The notes under the pieces were generated by a model. It did no database searches, had not been told where the DNA came from, and saw nothing but the letters and a program-made list of their open reading frames with translations. Of a stretch of DNA of 64,000 bases, positions 44,080 through 56,432 are shown piece after piece. Position 1 is the first letter of the stretch, and the number at the start of each line of letters is the position of its first letter. The position numbers were made by a program, and so were the translations under genes. The DNA comes from Sarcomyxa edulis (taxonomy: Eukaryota > Basidiomycota > Agaricomycetes > Agaricales > Mycenaceae): contig QUOL01000009.1 in assembly GCA_009761415.1 (NCBI GenBank), positions 930,001 to 994,000 on the forward strand, given 5' to 3'.

Positions 44080-46669
44080 GTCCCGTAAAGCTCCAAAGCT
44101 TCGCGAATCGCACCGTTCCTTACAGCTTTTGGAAAACCATCACCAACAATATGGAACCTTCGATCGAGGGAGGGATTGCATCGGGTACAATAACGAAAAC
44201 ACATCGGGTCACTCGTGGCGTCGACTAGTAGATACCCGGAGAATCGAAATTGTAGACGTTTCTCAGGGTGTTACAGCTGAAAACCTTGCTGTAAGTTCCT
44301 ACAAGCAAGAAAATTTGTCACGGTTGCTTGATACCTCGTGTAATTGTGAAGGCGTGCACTAGAGCAAAATAATCTAGAGAGATATTGACACCATAGCACA
44401 ATTGAGAGTCAAGACTCACGAACGTACGTTCGACATTGAACCTGAGGGATGACGAGCTCGCATACTACGCTTGATCATGATCAGAGTCCATCGAGTTAAG
44501 TCAATCTCCCCCACCAAGCGACCTATCGCTCGGGCTCAGAAATGAGATATCGATGAGATATAGTCCCGATATATGTCGATATCGGGATCACTTTTCTCTA
44601 GGCAAGTCTATCAAGTCCCGATTAACGCTCGCGGGTGTCAGGTGTGGGCATTTTACAAATATGAATCGGCTTCGTGTGTGACGCACCTGCACCTCCCGCA
44701 AAGTAATTTACGGTAAGTTGCGGCACCGTCTGTCTGGAGCTCTGTGGCCCTGTGAAAGAGTGTGGACGAAGCAGGGAGAAGTAATTGCATGCCACACCAT
44801 TAGCTTCTCCCGCGACAGTCGTGTAATTATGGCTAGCCATTTCGGTTGTAGTTTCTTAGGGACGGACCGAAAGTACCGTTAGTGGAAGACAGGTTCACCC
44901 TCTTGGATAGGAGCATGAGACCACCTTGTTCGTCCAATGAGAGAGGGAGGGAGGGACATGCATTCTCATTGAGGAGGCCAAGCAAACCTAACTTTCTAAA
45001 CCCCACTCGACTTGGGCTTACTCGGACCGAATAGGAGGAGCACGGAGGAGGTCTTTGATCGTCGTGAGTTTACTGACTTGAACGAAATGTCCTTGAACGA
45101 CGAGCTTGAGATGTCGCTAAGCCCTCCCGATTCATCGGGGGGCAGAAGAGTGCCTTTGAGTCGATGGGGCAAGCAGCGAATGAGATGGTATCTAGATGAT
45201 ATCGAGATATGGATTATCGAGATATGCGTGGGGAAAGGTTCTACTCCACTGGTCTTAATTGAGCTTGAGAAGGACATACGGCGATCAAGAAATTGCCTAT
45301 CCTGCGAAATCCACCTGGGACAAAGGCTCATTGATAGACCGAGCTAAATGAACAACTTTGCTCACCGTGTGCATAACGGCGTAAGGAATTGATGAATCAA
45401 ACCACTTGACCAATGGGAGCCTATAGGATGATAGCGTATCAGAGTTCCGGAGGATCCCAAGGTGCGCTTTGTATGCTGATGGAAAGTCGCCTGTCTTTAG
45501 GTTGGTTGTTATTGTAAGGCAACACTCGGCCGAATTGAGTCTCATTGACGTCGGTCCGAGAGGCGCCTGTATGTGATGCATGAGGGTCTGGATTGCCCAC
45601 AAATCATGATAGCACTGACATGATGCGACTTCCCTCCGCGCATCTCGCGCGTATAATTAGAGAGTCAGCACATATCGAGTTAGATGCTCAGTAGGAGATA
45701 TACAACGCGTACCTTGCTGTCTACCCCAGACGATGTGGGGGGTGTCTCAGCAATGTCAAGAGAGAGGCGACCAGGGGATGACCGGTGAAAAGCTGATGTT
45801 AGACGCCTGGGAAGGATCGGTGAAGGGGAAATGCCTATTGATATCAAAAGAGAACACGAGTACGAGCACGAGAACTGCGATACGGGCTTCGCTGTCATAC
45901 CTGAGAGTTCTAGTGTAATGTTAGAATTGGAAGACGAAGTACCAAGTAATGTTTGTCCCAATTGTGAAGGTTTCCTGTGACTATTGAGGCAGTGCTCTCA
46001 CGTTTCCTGCAAAAACGGAGGAAAGCCGACAGGAACCGACCGACATGATGCGAACACTCGCTTAGTCAAGTCGAGTACTTAGAGTGGCCTGGAATGAATA
46101 TTAGAGTACAATCTCAGCGAGGACTGCCTTGCCTCATAAGGGCTGTCTTGTTTTCTCAGACTCCGAGTTGGAGAGCAAGGTTTCGCGGAGGAAGTGAGTC
46201 TGTAAAAATCTATTTTGAGCGTGCCGTTCTGTTCGAAGCTTCTGAACCAAGCAAGAACAACTGCCCATATCCGGATGCCGTGACATGCCGTGACGTCCGT
46301 ATGCTGTGACAAGTCTCCGTCTCTCCGTATGTCACTACTGGCTCAAGCCATTCACTGTCCCGGAACAATGCCACTAATTGAGTGGTGAAATACTGGTGCA
46401 GTGATGACTTTATGCTCTTCGTGCTTCTGGGATATCTCGGAACCTACTCTATGGAAGGTTAGAAGGTATGATCTGGTTGCGGTTGCGGTTCCACCTGCTC
46501 CAACTTTAAAGAGACGCCGAGAATAACATAGCTCGGACCTCTCCGTACCATTTCCGCTTCTAACGCTTGTAGAGAACTCTTTATATATCTACCCCTGCAT
46601 GCCCATCTTTCACTCACCCCCAAGCTTCCGACTATCTCAGATCGCATCTCAGATTCTCCCCTCTACAGC
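44080..46669. other. 2.6-kb intergenic region without a recognisable gene
   Basis: Frames of about 110 codons exist on both strands near 45000-45350, but their codon content is not convincing. Short inverted motifs occur near 44555-44590 (GATATCG and CGATATC). The last few hundred bases are C/T-rich, as is usual for basidiomycete promoters, and should hold the promoter of the zinc-finger gene. Confidence 0.55.
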
Positions 46670-47799
46670 ATGCAGCATTACTCGTCCTTCTCCGCCTCTC
46701 TCTTCCCCTCGTCATGTACGCGGCTACCTATCCACTCTCTACTACTGAGCTCATCGTTGCCCCTCTCTAGATGATGACTCCGAGACTACTCGGATACCCT
46801 TCACCAGTCCGGGTCCTTCGGATCCATCGTTTCTGGATCCACATTTCGCGTCCATACCCGACAACGTATATATGTACTCGCACAATGGTATGCAAGCACC
46901 CTCAGTTGCTCATAATACGTGTTCTGACGCTCGTTCAGACGAAAGTCTACAGAATCTCTTGGCATACGACGTTCCCCAGATGCTGAACGACGATACATGT
47001 AGGTACCATCCACTCCGGCATCAATGTCCTTCTCTCTGACCATTTTACAGACTTTACTGGCGCATCTTCGTCACGGCACCATATCGATTCTCACCCATTG
47101 CCGTACTCTCCGACATCCTCGCTTTCTGGAGCCATCTCATACGACCATATCCACCAGCCAGCCTCTTCCCTACTACAAACCTCATCCCAAGACTCCTTTG
47201 GTCTTTGGGAACCGCATCTGAATACTGTTGCTTCTGGAGCCGACCCATCTTACGATTTCTCAAATCTATGGGATTTCTCCGGCCTCTTACCAATCGAGAA
47301 TGTAGAATCCCCAGCCTCTTACATTCTTCCCTCGTCTCCTTCACAATCCTCTACCTCCAGCATCTCTCCTCAATCTTCATGCCCTTCCTCCCCACTCCAC
47401 TCTGCTATGCACTCTTTCAGCACCTTCCAGCACCTTTCGGATAGCTCCCGAGAAACTTCCCCCGCAAGCAGCACCGATGGCGATCAGCAGCAGCACGATC
47501 AACGCAGACGCTTCCCTTGCTCCATTCCAGGCTGCTCCCGTCGGTTTACCAGCCAATACACCCTCAAAGTCCACCTCGAAGCTCACAAACCCAAACCACG
47601 CTCTTCTTTCCCTTGCACTCTCGGGTGCTCTGAGCGCTTCTCGAGGCAGCATGACAGACTGAGACACGAAGTCGCGAAGCATGGGAAGATTTGCGAGTGG
47701 CTCTGCGATGATTGTGGTCGTTTCTTCTCAACGAAGAAGACACTCGGCAACCACAAATGCCCCGTAGCACCCGGTGGCACTCGGTGGGTCAATAATTGA
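46670..47799 (+). CDS. C2H2 zinc-finger transcription factor
   Basis: Three exons: 46670-46715 (starting MQHYSSFS), about 46772-47000, and 47051-47799, joined by GTACGC...TCTAG and GTAGGT...TTACAG introns in phase. The product is about 340 residues. The first 200 are Ser/Pro/Asp-rich, like an activation region. Two C2H2 fingers follow: CSIPGCSRRFTSQYTLKVHL with H-E-A-H, and CTLGCSERFSRQHDRLRHEV with K-H. A third, CDDCGRFFSTKKTLGNHKC, is a C2HC variant near the C terminus. The fingers predict sequence-specific DNA binding in the nucleus. Targets are unknown; the neighbouring monooxygenases are possible ones only by position. Confidence 0.85.
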
Positions 47800-48447
47800 C
47801 ATAGATGGTCAGTTCGTCACTTGTCTTGCTATTGTGTACCAAGGCTAATATACTTTGTCTTGTATAGTTTTCACAAAAAATCGATGCTGTGCGCAGAGTT
47901 AGGTACTTAACTTAAGAATATCGCTATGTACTACCCTGCTTCTACTTAACACTTCATAATTGATCGAACTTCCTTCAGCTTAAGATTTGCGTTTCAGAGA
48001 TCAACAAATACTTGTTCACAAAAACGAACGTCAACCTGAAGAACAGAGCCGCCTCACTTCTCAACAGCAAAGATACCTCGCCTTCCCACCAAAACGATCC
48101 GCATTAGAAATCAATTAATCAAGCTTAACAAGCCTGATCATAATTGTTCCGAGTCTACAATGACGCGTATCTTTCAACAGACCCCCAACTTGATTTGCTC
48201 CCGTTAGCTTTGAACTTGCTTGGAATGTCCCGGATTTTGTCAATGAAAGGTGAGACCCTCAACGCTCAAAGTCTATTACTGCACCTGCCTCATATGTGGG
48301 ATACCATACCTCTCTTCACAAGATCGCGCAGTGCTCACACGTACATCAGACCATCATGATTCCAGAGTACATAAATAGACACCCGGGCAAAAGTGGAACA
48401 AGGTGAGCTCTCAAAATGATCTCGTCCTCTACTAGCTAATTCTTTCA
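47800..48447. other. intergenic, promoter side of the first monooxygenase
   Basis: An AT-rich stretch of about 650 bp without a gene. It should hold the terminator of the zinc-finger gene and the promoter of the monooxygenase. Confidence 0.5.
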
Positions 48448-50317
48448 ATGGCCGACAATCGACTCAAAGTTGCTATCATGTATGTACTGACATTGGATCG
48501 TCCGATTCTGGAAGCCAGAAATACTAACGAACTCCTTCGATTTGAATTCAGCGGTGGTGGCATAGGCGGTCTGACCTTAGCAGTCGCCTTAGGCGGATGC
48601 GATGATGTACACATCGATGTCTACGAACAAGCACCTCAACTAGCCGAAATAGGTGCAGGCATCGCAGTGTTGCCCCGTGCATGGGACATATTGAAGAAAT
48701 TGGGCCTTGACGGTGATTTGAACGAAGTTGCTTCGAGAGCTCCCAGCGATAGACCGGGTACGTTCCTTCTCAATTGATCGGTAATTGTTCCCTAACCCGG
48801 ACACATTCCCTTATTTTGATTAGACTTGATATTTCAATTCCGCAAAAGCGATCAGAGCGAGGGCTATACCTTTACTGAGGTCAATGCGAAGGGTACGCAA
48901 TACTTTCTGCGATCCTGTGCCCCGTCGTATCTGATTCTATGACTTATATCACGTATTGACAGGCCGTGGAGGAATAAGAGACTTCCACCGAGCTGACTTC
49001 CAGAAATCGCTCCTCAAGAAACTTCCATCCACATGCACGACCCATCTATCCCATCGATTGACTTCATATTCCGAAAGCGAGTCTTCCGTCAAACTCGTTT
49101 TCGAGAACGGAGTGACTGCAGATTGTCATGTGCTAGTAGGAGCTGATGGGATTAAATCAGCCGTGCGGCATCAACTCTTCAAGGATCGTCACCTGGAACG
49201 AAATATCGATACTATATGGTCTGGGACATGCGCGTATCGTGGTCTCGTTGAGAGCGATGTTTTAGCTGCTCGCATGCCTGATCATCGGACTCTGACAACG
49301 CCCACAATGGTGCGCGTTTTTTTCACTTTTCTCATTGTGGCAAACTTGCCCTTTCTGACATGTTTCTTTGATTCATCTTCACTGACAGTATTGTGGCAAG
49401 AATAAAGTTGCGCAAGTTTTCTGACCCCTTGTAAAAACCCGACTATACCATGTGTGATGTTGACTTGATTTTCTGTATGCTCAGCATCTAGTTGTGTTCC
49501 CAGTATCAAAGGGTCAGTTAGTCAACGTGGTTGCGTTTTTTTCGGAGCCTTCCAAAGAAGGGACCATATTCGAAGGACCCTGGACAGCCAAAGCTTCAAA
49601 GGACGAACTGATAGCAAAATATAATGGCTGGGAAGAGGAGGTGCAAACATTACTCCAGGTGGGTGTATTTCCCAAGTATTTCCCGGACGGCGGCTCCTTT
49701 CCCAAGATATTTATCACTCAAATGATCCGTGCCACTTTCCAGTCTATTGAAAGTCCAAGCTGCTGGGCGATACACGCTCTAAACCCACTGGAGACCTATG
49801 TTTCAAAGCGAGTTGCGATACTGGGCGACGCTGTAACGAAAATTTCGTGATCGGGCGGTGTCGTTCGCACTGACTCAAGTTTCCATTCAGGCGCACGCTA
49901 TGACGCCCCATCAAGGCTCCGGTGCAGGACAGGCTATCGAAGTGAGGTCCCTAATACTATACCATATAACTGCCACTTGATCTACTGAACATTGACCAAT
50001 AGGACGCGTATATCCTGTTCCACCTCATTAGGAATCGAAGCCGTCACACGGGATGTGCCGTTGGCATACCTCGCATTCTTGAAATCTACAACAAGATACG
50101 CCAGCCGCTCGGAAATCATGTCCAAAGCGCGTCTCGCCAGCAAGGCTTGTATTACGAATTAACCGGCGAAGAATTTGAGATTATTTCGGAAATGGATAAT
50201 CGTACGGTCTCACCCAGTAAGCTGGAGGAAGTTGCACATCTTATTGTCAGGAATTGGGAATGGGCTTGGACTACCTCGGCAGAAAATGATGTGGAGAGAG
50301 CACTTGAGATGCTCTGA
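48448..50317 (+). CDS. FAD-dependent monooxygenase, salicylate-hydroxylase-like (copy 1)
   Basis: The gene has about eight exons and encodes roughly 430 residues. The first intron splits the Rossmann motif, which reads VAIIGGGIGGLTLAVAL. It is followed by DVYEQAPQLAEIGAGIAVLPRAW. The second FAD motif is visible as CHVLVGADGIKSAVR and the third as RVAILGDA, then AHAMTPHQGSGAGQAIEDAY. These are the three signatures of group A flavin monooxygenases, which use NAD(P)H and O2 to hydroxylate aromatic or polyketide substrates. There is no signal peptide, so it is probably cytosolic. It is a tandem paralogue of the gene at 51006, with the same exon plan. Confidence 0.9.
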
Positions 50318-51005
50318 ACTGGCCGAAGTGGCCGTCTGTCGGTATGTCTTGGGTGTATTCTGTCTCATCACGCAATTTTTAATATGTCTGTGATCGTACT
50401 GTCATGCTCAGGAATAGAAACAAACGAGTTCTTGTCGTTCGGGACCCTCCGCTCAACTTTAAAACCTAATGCCTGTATTGAACAGATAATATCACGCAAC
50501 TTGCCGGTGGAATATCTTCTCAAGGCACTTCAAAAGCTTCCATAGACCCTTTTTGAATTGGAACACTCGGAATTACTAGATACGACGCGCAAATGCAAGC
50601 TGTCGAGCAAGGACCCATCTAAACGCGACTTGAACGCGCGTTCACACGTGCATAAACGATCGCGGGATCGGTGTTTCAAATCAACAGCGAGCCGATCGGC
50701 ATTCTCCATTCTAGTTTCTCTCTTTGCTTTCGACCGTTGCTTTCGACCGTGATGCCCTCATGCATTCGCGAGAAAGTTTAAACATCAGGCTCGCTATAGC
50801 CACTCAAATCGCCTTCTGAGTGGGCTCACTCAATCCCGGGCTTCAAATGTTGCGTACTATTACTGATTAATCTAACCTTTAAAGGCCAGAACACCGACTC
50901 GAAGTCCACCTCGGCGCAGAACTCACGGTACAGGAATAGAACCGGATGGCAAAGACTGAAGACGTGAGTTCCCGTTATCTCTCATTCATTATCTGCATAG
51001 TTACT
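50318..51005. other. intergenic between the two monooxygenases
   Basis: About 690 bp without a gene. The last 200 bp are the likely promoter of the second copy. Confidence 0.5.
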
Positions 51006-52826
51006 ATGACCGATTCTCGACTGAAAGTTGCTATAGTGTGAGGTCGTTTCTGAATCACATCAGAACAAGTGTCGGGTACTCATGCTGACCGTCAACTGGC
51101 AGTGGTGGTGGTATAGGTGGTCTTACCCTTGCAGTTGCCTTGGGGAAATGCGACAACGTAGATGTAGATATCTACGAGCAAGCACCAGAACTCACTGAAT
51201 TAGGTGCAGGCATCTCGTTGCTACCTCGTTCTTGGAATATCATGAAGAAGCTCGGTCTCGATACTGTTCTGTCCGAGATCGCTTCACAGGTTCCTAACGA
51301 TAAACCCGGTATGTCCATTCTCCCGCAAATCCATTCCTGTAGATAATTATCCTCGTTATGCTTATACTGCTGTCTTCTAGATTTGATGTTCCAGTACCGA
51401 AAAAGCGATCAGACACAAGGGTTTACTTTCTATGAGATTATAATGGATGGTACGACGGTGATCTTGTGGATTCATCATCAACATTTCAATACCATATTTA
51501 CTATTGATATGTCACAGGTGAATTGAAGAATTTCCACCGTGCCGACTTTCAGAAATTGCTACTGGAGAAGCTTCCGGAAACATACGCGACCCATTTATCC
51601 TCCCGATTGATATCATACTCGGAAGGCCAAGAATCAGTCCGACTCGAGTTCGAAAACGGATTTACGGCTGACTGTCACATTCTCATAGGGGCTGATGGAA
51701 TCAAATCAGTCGTGCGCAACAACCTCATGAAGGACCTCTCCAATGCCTCCGCAGATTCAAACAACATCAAAGTTCGTACAGATACTGTATGGACCGGGAC
51801 ATCGGCATACCGTGGCCTTGTCCAGAGCGATCATCTAGCAGCTCGCTTCCCAAATCACCGCACTCTAACAACACCCACGATGGTATGCAATGTTCCAGTC
51901 TCTTCCCCCTTCTGTATTCATAACTCACGCATGATCATTCCGACTCTTTACTCCTTCAGTACTGCGGCAAGAACAAAGTTGCGGCAGTTCTAGTCCCATT
52001 CCATGTGGTCGGATGTTAATTGCAATCATCTCTCCTCTTAGCATTTAGTCGTTTACCCAGTGTCGAACCGTCGGCTAGTAAACGTAGTCGCATTTTTCTC
52101 GGACCCCACCAAAGAAGACACCGTGTTTGATGGTCCTTGGATGTCCGAGGCCTCCAAGGATGAGATTTTGGCACACTACGTTGGTTGGGAGGACGAGGTA
52201 CAGGCGTTACTCGAGGTATGCAAACTCTATACCATCTATTTCAGCCTCAGTACTCATGATCTGTCGAATAGTGCATTGGAACTTCCTCCCGATGGGCTAT
52301 TCATTTTGTCAGACCATTAGATACCTACGTATCAAATCGAGTTGCAGTAATCGGTGACGCTGTAAGACCTCCATCCCCACGACTATCTCAGCAACTGACG
52401 GTACATTATCATCAGGCGCACGCCATGGCTCCTCACCAAGGATCCGGTGCAGGGCAGGCTATTGAGGTAACAACCGAATCAACGTACCATCATCAGACCT
52501 ACTTAAAGGTTCCTTAGGATGCATATGTTCTCTCTCATCTCATCCGTAACCGCAACGCCAGCCTTCCCCACGCGACTGTGCCCCACATTCTCGACATCTA
52601 CAACAAAGTTCGCCAACCATTAGGTAACCGTGTCCTACTTGCGTCCCGTCAACAAGGATTCTATTATGAGTTGAACGGTCCAGGCTTTGAGGACGTCACG
52701 GAAGGGGATGATTCTGTTTCGCTCAATAGACTGGAAGAGCTTATGCGGACGCTCTTGAGGAGCTGGGATTGGGCTTGGACTACGTCTGCAGACGACGATG
52801 TGCAAAGAGCACTTGAACTACTTTGA
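51006..52826 (+). CDS. FAD-dependent monooxygenase, salicylate-hydroxylase-like (copy 2)
   Basis: The start MTDSRLKVAIV and the first intron inside the GGGIGG motif mirror copy 1. Landmarks are DIYEQAPELTELGAGISLLPRSW, DFQKLLLEKLPETYATHLSS, CHILIGADGIKSVVR, RVAVIGDA and AHAMAPHQGSGAGQAIE, then DAYVLSHLIRNR. It has a short extra stretch after NNLMKDL (SNASADSNNIK) absent from copy 1. The frame is intact to a stop at 52826. Overall identity to copy 1 looks like about 60-65% by eye, so the duplication is not recent. The same enzyme class is expected with perhaps a different substrate. Confidence 0.9.
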
Positions 52827-53325
52827 GGGTCTACCATCACAAAATACAGCTTTGGTACGTCTCAATCTGAATTTCAACACATGTCTCCACTGACTGTTGT
52901 GAGTGAATATCTAGTATGTACAGAAACTAAATGCGATTTCCCTATTCAACATGGACAGTAACATGCTTCACTGATCTATCAAGCTCTATTAGAAGGATGA
53001 TTCGTAGCATGACTTTCTCCACATCTCAGATACCACTATCCGCGTCTATATACCCATCTTCTCAGCGGCTACATCATACATTCCTGAAGACGCGCCATTT
53101 CCCATCACATGATTCAATATCGCTTACTGGCTGAGCAACGCGCATGGCAGGCACACCTCAAGACTTCCGGGAGTCATGACGACTACCCTTCTACATATAT
53201 AAGCTACGAAGTCGACTACGAATCACTCTACCTTCATCTCCCCTTCACTTGGACTGGTTCCGTTCATTTTCTTCGTTCTTTACTTACACCCTTTCCCGAG
53301 TTCCCCGGCTTATCTTTGCTTGAAC
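52827..53325. other. intergenic, promoter of the secreted-protein gene
   Basis: About 500 bp, no gene. A TATATAAG-like sequence at about 53195-53203 lies some 125 bp before the start codon and could be a TATA box. Confidence 0.5.
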
Positions 53326-54157
53326 ATGAAGTTCATTGTTTCTGTCATGCTGACTGCCATGCCTTGTCTGGTCCTTTCCGGTGAGTACGATGAATCTTTG
53401 GAGAGAAATAACATCCTCATGGGCCATCTATTCAGCCCCTCTGAAGCGCGCCAACCCTTGCTTCGTTACGGGTTCTGTTGCATTACCGGCTGAAGTAGCG
53501 GCCGTTCTCCCGAGCTTGAGTGGCGTCACTTGCAATGCGAAGGTGAGTGCACTATTTGTTATCGAAACTACCTAATCTGATTATCTACCAGGTCCAAGTC
53601 GCACCTGGCGTTCCAGATATTATCTCCGGTGGGATCGCGTACAGCACGATAGATTTCCAGAAGTCCACTGACTCACCGCTCGGTTTTGCGTTGTAAGCTT
53701 TGGTTCCAATTGCGCGTGTCAGTTGTTCTGATTGGACCATAGGAAAACCTTTGCCACCCCCGAGGATCCAGCCGACGCCGACTTGACCTTGCTCCAGAAC
53801 CAGCTTAATACCTACCTTGCATTAGAAGCCGGTGTTAGAGTGCGTATATACTACGCCATGACTCTGCTCTCGCTCACTCACCACTATCAAAGTCACAACC
53901 AAACTCCTCGGCTCTCCTCGCGAAACTGAAAGGCCCGAAATTCTTCCTTCAATTCCAGGTCGCGCGGGTGCAGACTGCTAATGGCGTCAAATTGGGCGTC
54001 GCAGATACGGTTGAGCATCAGCTAGGCAAAGTCACGAAGGTAAGGTCTTTTCGCGTTCACTTCTGTCTGCTCAGCTTGATGATTGGATTCCTAGAATGCC
54101 GTTGGAGCATCAGCCAGTGAATTGGCGCAGGTCACTGCGCTCTCTACGCAGATATAA
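53326..54157 (+). CDS. small secreted protein of unknown function
   Basis: Six exons give about 190 residues. A signal peptide is clear: MKFIVSVMLTAMPCLVLSAP, with the first intron at its end. The mature part has two Cys residues (ANPCFVTGSVALP and GVTCNAK), then PGVPDIISGGIAYSTIDF, KTFATPEDPADADL, FFLQFQVARVQTANGVKLGV and a helical tail ending LSTQI. It is not a hydrophobin or a recognised effector fold. Many mushrooms carry lineage-specific secreted proteins of this size; no role can be assigned. Confidence 0.75.
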
Positions 54158-54385
54158 CGTTCTTTTGTGGTGCCACTATTACTTGTGTAGCATACTTGAG
54201 TCTGGGAATGGATTGGGTTTGATATTATCTGTGGACGAATATTCTTGAGTCGAAGGAACAGGCTCGAAAGGCCATGCCAAAAATAGATTCTCGATCGGAA
54301 GCTACACAACTTAGTCTCAATCAAGGCTTTCTTTCCAGAGTCATTCTATAGAGCGTATTTGTCTCCTACGATCGCAAACTCGCAT

Positions 54386-55669
54386 ATGGATCGTCGCAAA
54401 CGTACCCGGCTCGCGACTGCCAAAGCTGAAGCCAGCGCTAGCATTAGCACCGCCAGTGCAGCAGTTGTCGTGGTCCAACCACGGAAGAAAAAGACTAATA
54501 CCCCAGAAGATCAATTGGAGACACTTTTGAAAAGCCCAAAAAGCGGGCTGACTACCAGGGACATGCCCGTAGGTGTTTTTCGCTAGATTGTGTGCGTTCG
54601 TACCCTAAGTAGGGGTGAATTTAAAGAATGATCTTAACAGGATATAATCAACGCGAACTCTTGGGATATGTTGCCTGAAGAAGCTAAGGCCCACCTATGC
54701 TTCATGTTGCCACCTACCGCATTCCGTGGATATCAGGCTACCGTTGAACCTCACCATCCATCACGTTCAGGTGAAGCACATCTTGGATCCGATGATCTAC
54801 CAACCGCTTCCCGCTCGCCCGAGAACCTTGACCCCGCTGTATTCACCGACCCTCATTTCTTAGCTGCCGCACGGACATTTCAGGATCACATCTACTCGGA
54901 CTGGATGTCTGACTCCCACAAAGAGAAGGTCAGAAAGTTTCAGCAAGGTGTGTTAGACGGAACCCTCAACGTAGCGTGGAAAGACGAGGTATGGGAGGGG
55001 GACCACAATTCCACTGAATCCGTTCCCAAGAGTACCCTCTTGTCGAATCTCATTTCAGCATCAGTGTCGAACGCTCTGGCTGGGTACGTCCCACACATCG
55101 ATCTTGCCCTGTCTCTTATTTACCTCAAACCTTTTCAGTGATGCTGCCGAGCTAAAACTGGTAGACCTCGTAGAGAACAACATCATCCTAGTTGGAGACG
55201 TCATTGCATACCGGCGTAATTTCTCTGCCCTCAATATTATTATCGAAAAAGACGCCATTGTACGATCTCGTCTCGTCTACTTCGCCGTGGATCATCTACT
55301 AATTCTCATTTTGATTTACGTTTCCAGATCCAATCCGTTCATCCTCAGACCCACGCTATCACCCTCCTACTCCAGCCCGGAGTCTGTCAACATCTACCCT
55401 CTAATCTGCTATTTCCGAATCCTCCGAATCCTTCCTCGCCTACTCAAACGCTGACCGTCATCAGTCCGACAAGCTTAGAAAGTGGCATCCTCGATGCGGA
55501 CGGACGAATCGAAAAATCAAGACGGCCCAATGGGAACGCTTGGAAGTACTTCACAGTTTGGAGATGGCGAGGAGCACCGCCTGATTTCACAGGACAGGAT
55601 GTCAGAGGAGGGAGAGAAAACCATGGTACATTGTTTTATTTGAGGGGAACTTATTATCATGATCGATGA
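54386..55669 (+). CDS. ASXH/DEUBAD-domain protein (Asx homologue)
   Basis: Exons are 54386-54568, 54641-55083, 55139-55259 and 55328-55669, in phase, giving 362 residues. The N terminus is basic (MDRRKRTRLATAKAEA). The DEUBAD (Asx homology) domain runs from about 45 to 190: LETLLKSPKSGLTTRDM, then DIINANSWDMLPEEAKAHL and FMLPP, then DPHFLAAARTFQDHIYSDWM and VAWKDEVWE. These match the LLPE-type and WKEKFFE-type signatures of ASXL proteins. The C-terminal part has LVGDVIAYRRNFSALN and SVHPQTHAITLLLQPG, unknown to me. In animals DEUBAD of ASX binds and activates the deubiquitinase BAP1/Calypso to remove ubiquitin from H2A. A UCH-family gene lies convergent, 763 bp away. Confidence 0.85.
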
Positions 55670-56432
55670 GTATGACTGGAAGGCTGGTATGTGATAGATA
55701 ACGGCATCATAGCATTGAGACGGCCTTTGGATGCGAATGCGTTGATGAGACTATGTATGACTACTGATAGCGGCTGAAGGGCCCGAAATACCTAAATTCT
55801 CCATGTAAAATACGACAGAAGAACAGTTGAACATACGACCGGGTGGAAACAACAATGAGATATCTATATATGCAGGCAGCATATGCGTAACCCGTACGTC
55901 CTGGTAGATATCATCCTGCGATCATGATGAGTGGTCCAAGGTAAAGCGATACAACTTTTGAAATCATAGAGACTCACAAGCACAGAGAGATCGCGATCGC
56001 TGCGGTGCGAACGATACAAATGTACATGGACATGAAAGGATGCAAGAAGCCATATGAATGTGCATCGTACCAACGTTCCGTGCCATATCAAGACTAGAAA
56101 AAAGGGAAGCGAACTAGTAGAAGTAGGTTAATGTCGTGCTACACAGAGAGATACGGTAAGCCACATACTAAACACGAGTCCTTGCTCTGACCGTACCGTC
56201 CGTTGACGTTCAAATTGGATGTGAGAAGCCGACGTCAGCGGCCATGGATATATACTTCTCAGTGTGAACAACCGTGCAACGGACTGGACAATAAATTTGA
56301 TTCAGATGCAACGTCAAAAAATTCAGAACACCCATTGGCCGAAACGAAGAAGAGCAGAAAAGGACATGGAACAACCAACCGAATGCGAGATGGATGCTGA
56401 GAGGGAGGGCAAACAATCGAATGGCTCAAAGA
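55670..56432. other. intergenic between convergent ASXH and UCH genes
   Basis: 763 bp shared by two 3' ends. Nothing coding is recognised. Confidence 0.6.

Noticed and set aside
44996..45347. Overlapping frames of 111 codons on both strands
   Set aside because: They mirror each other, and neither shows a recognisable domain, intron signal or start context.
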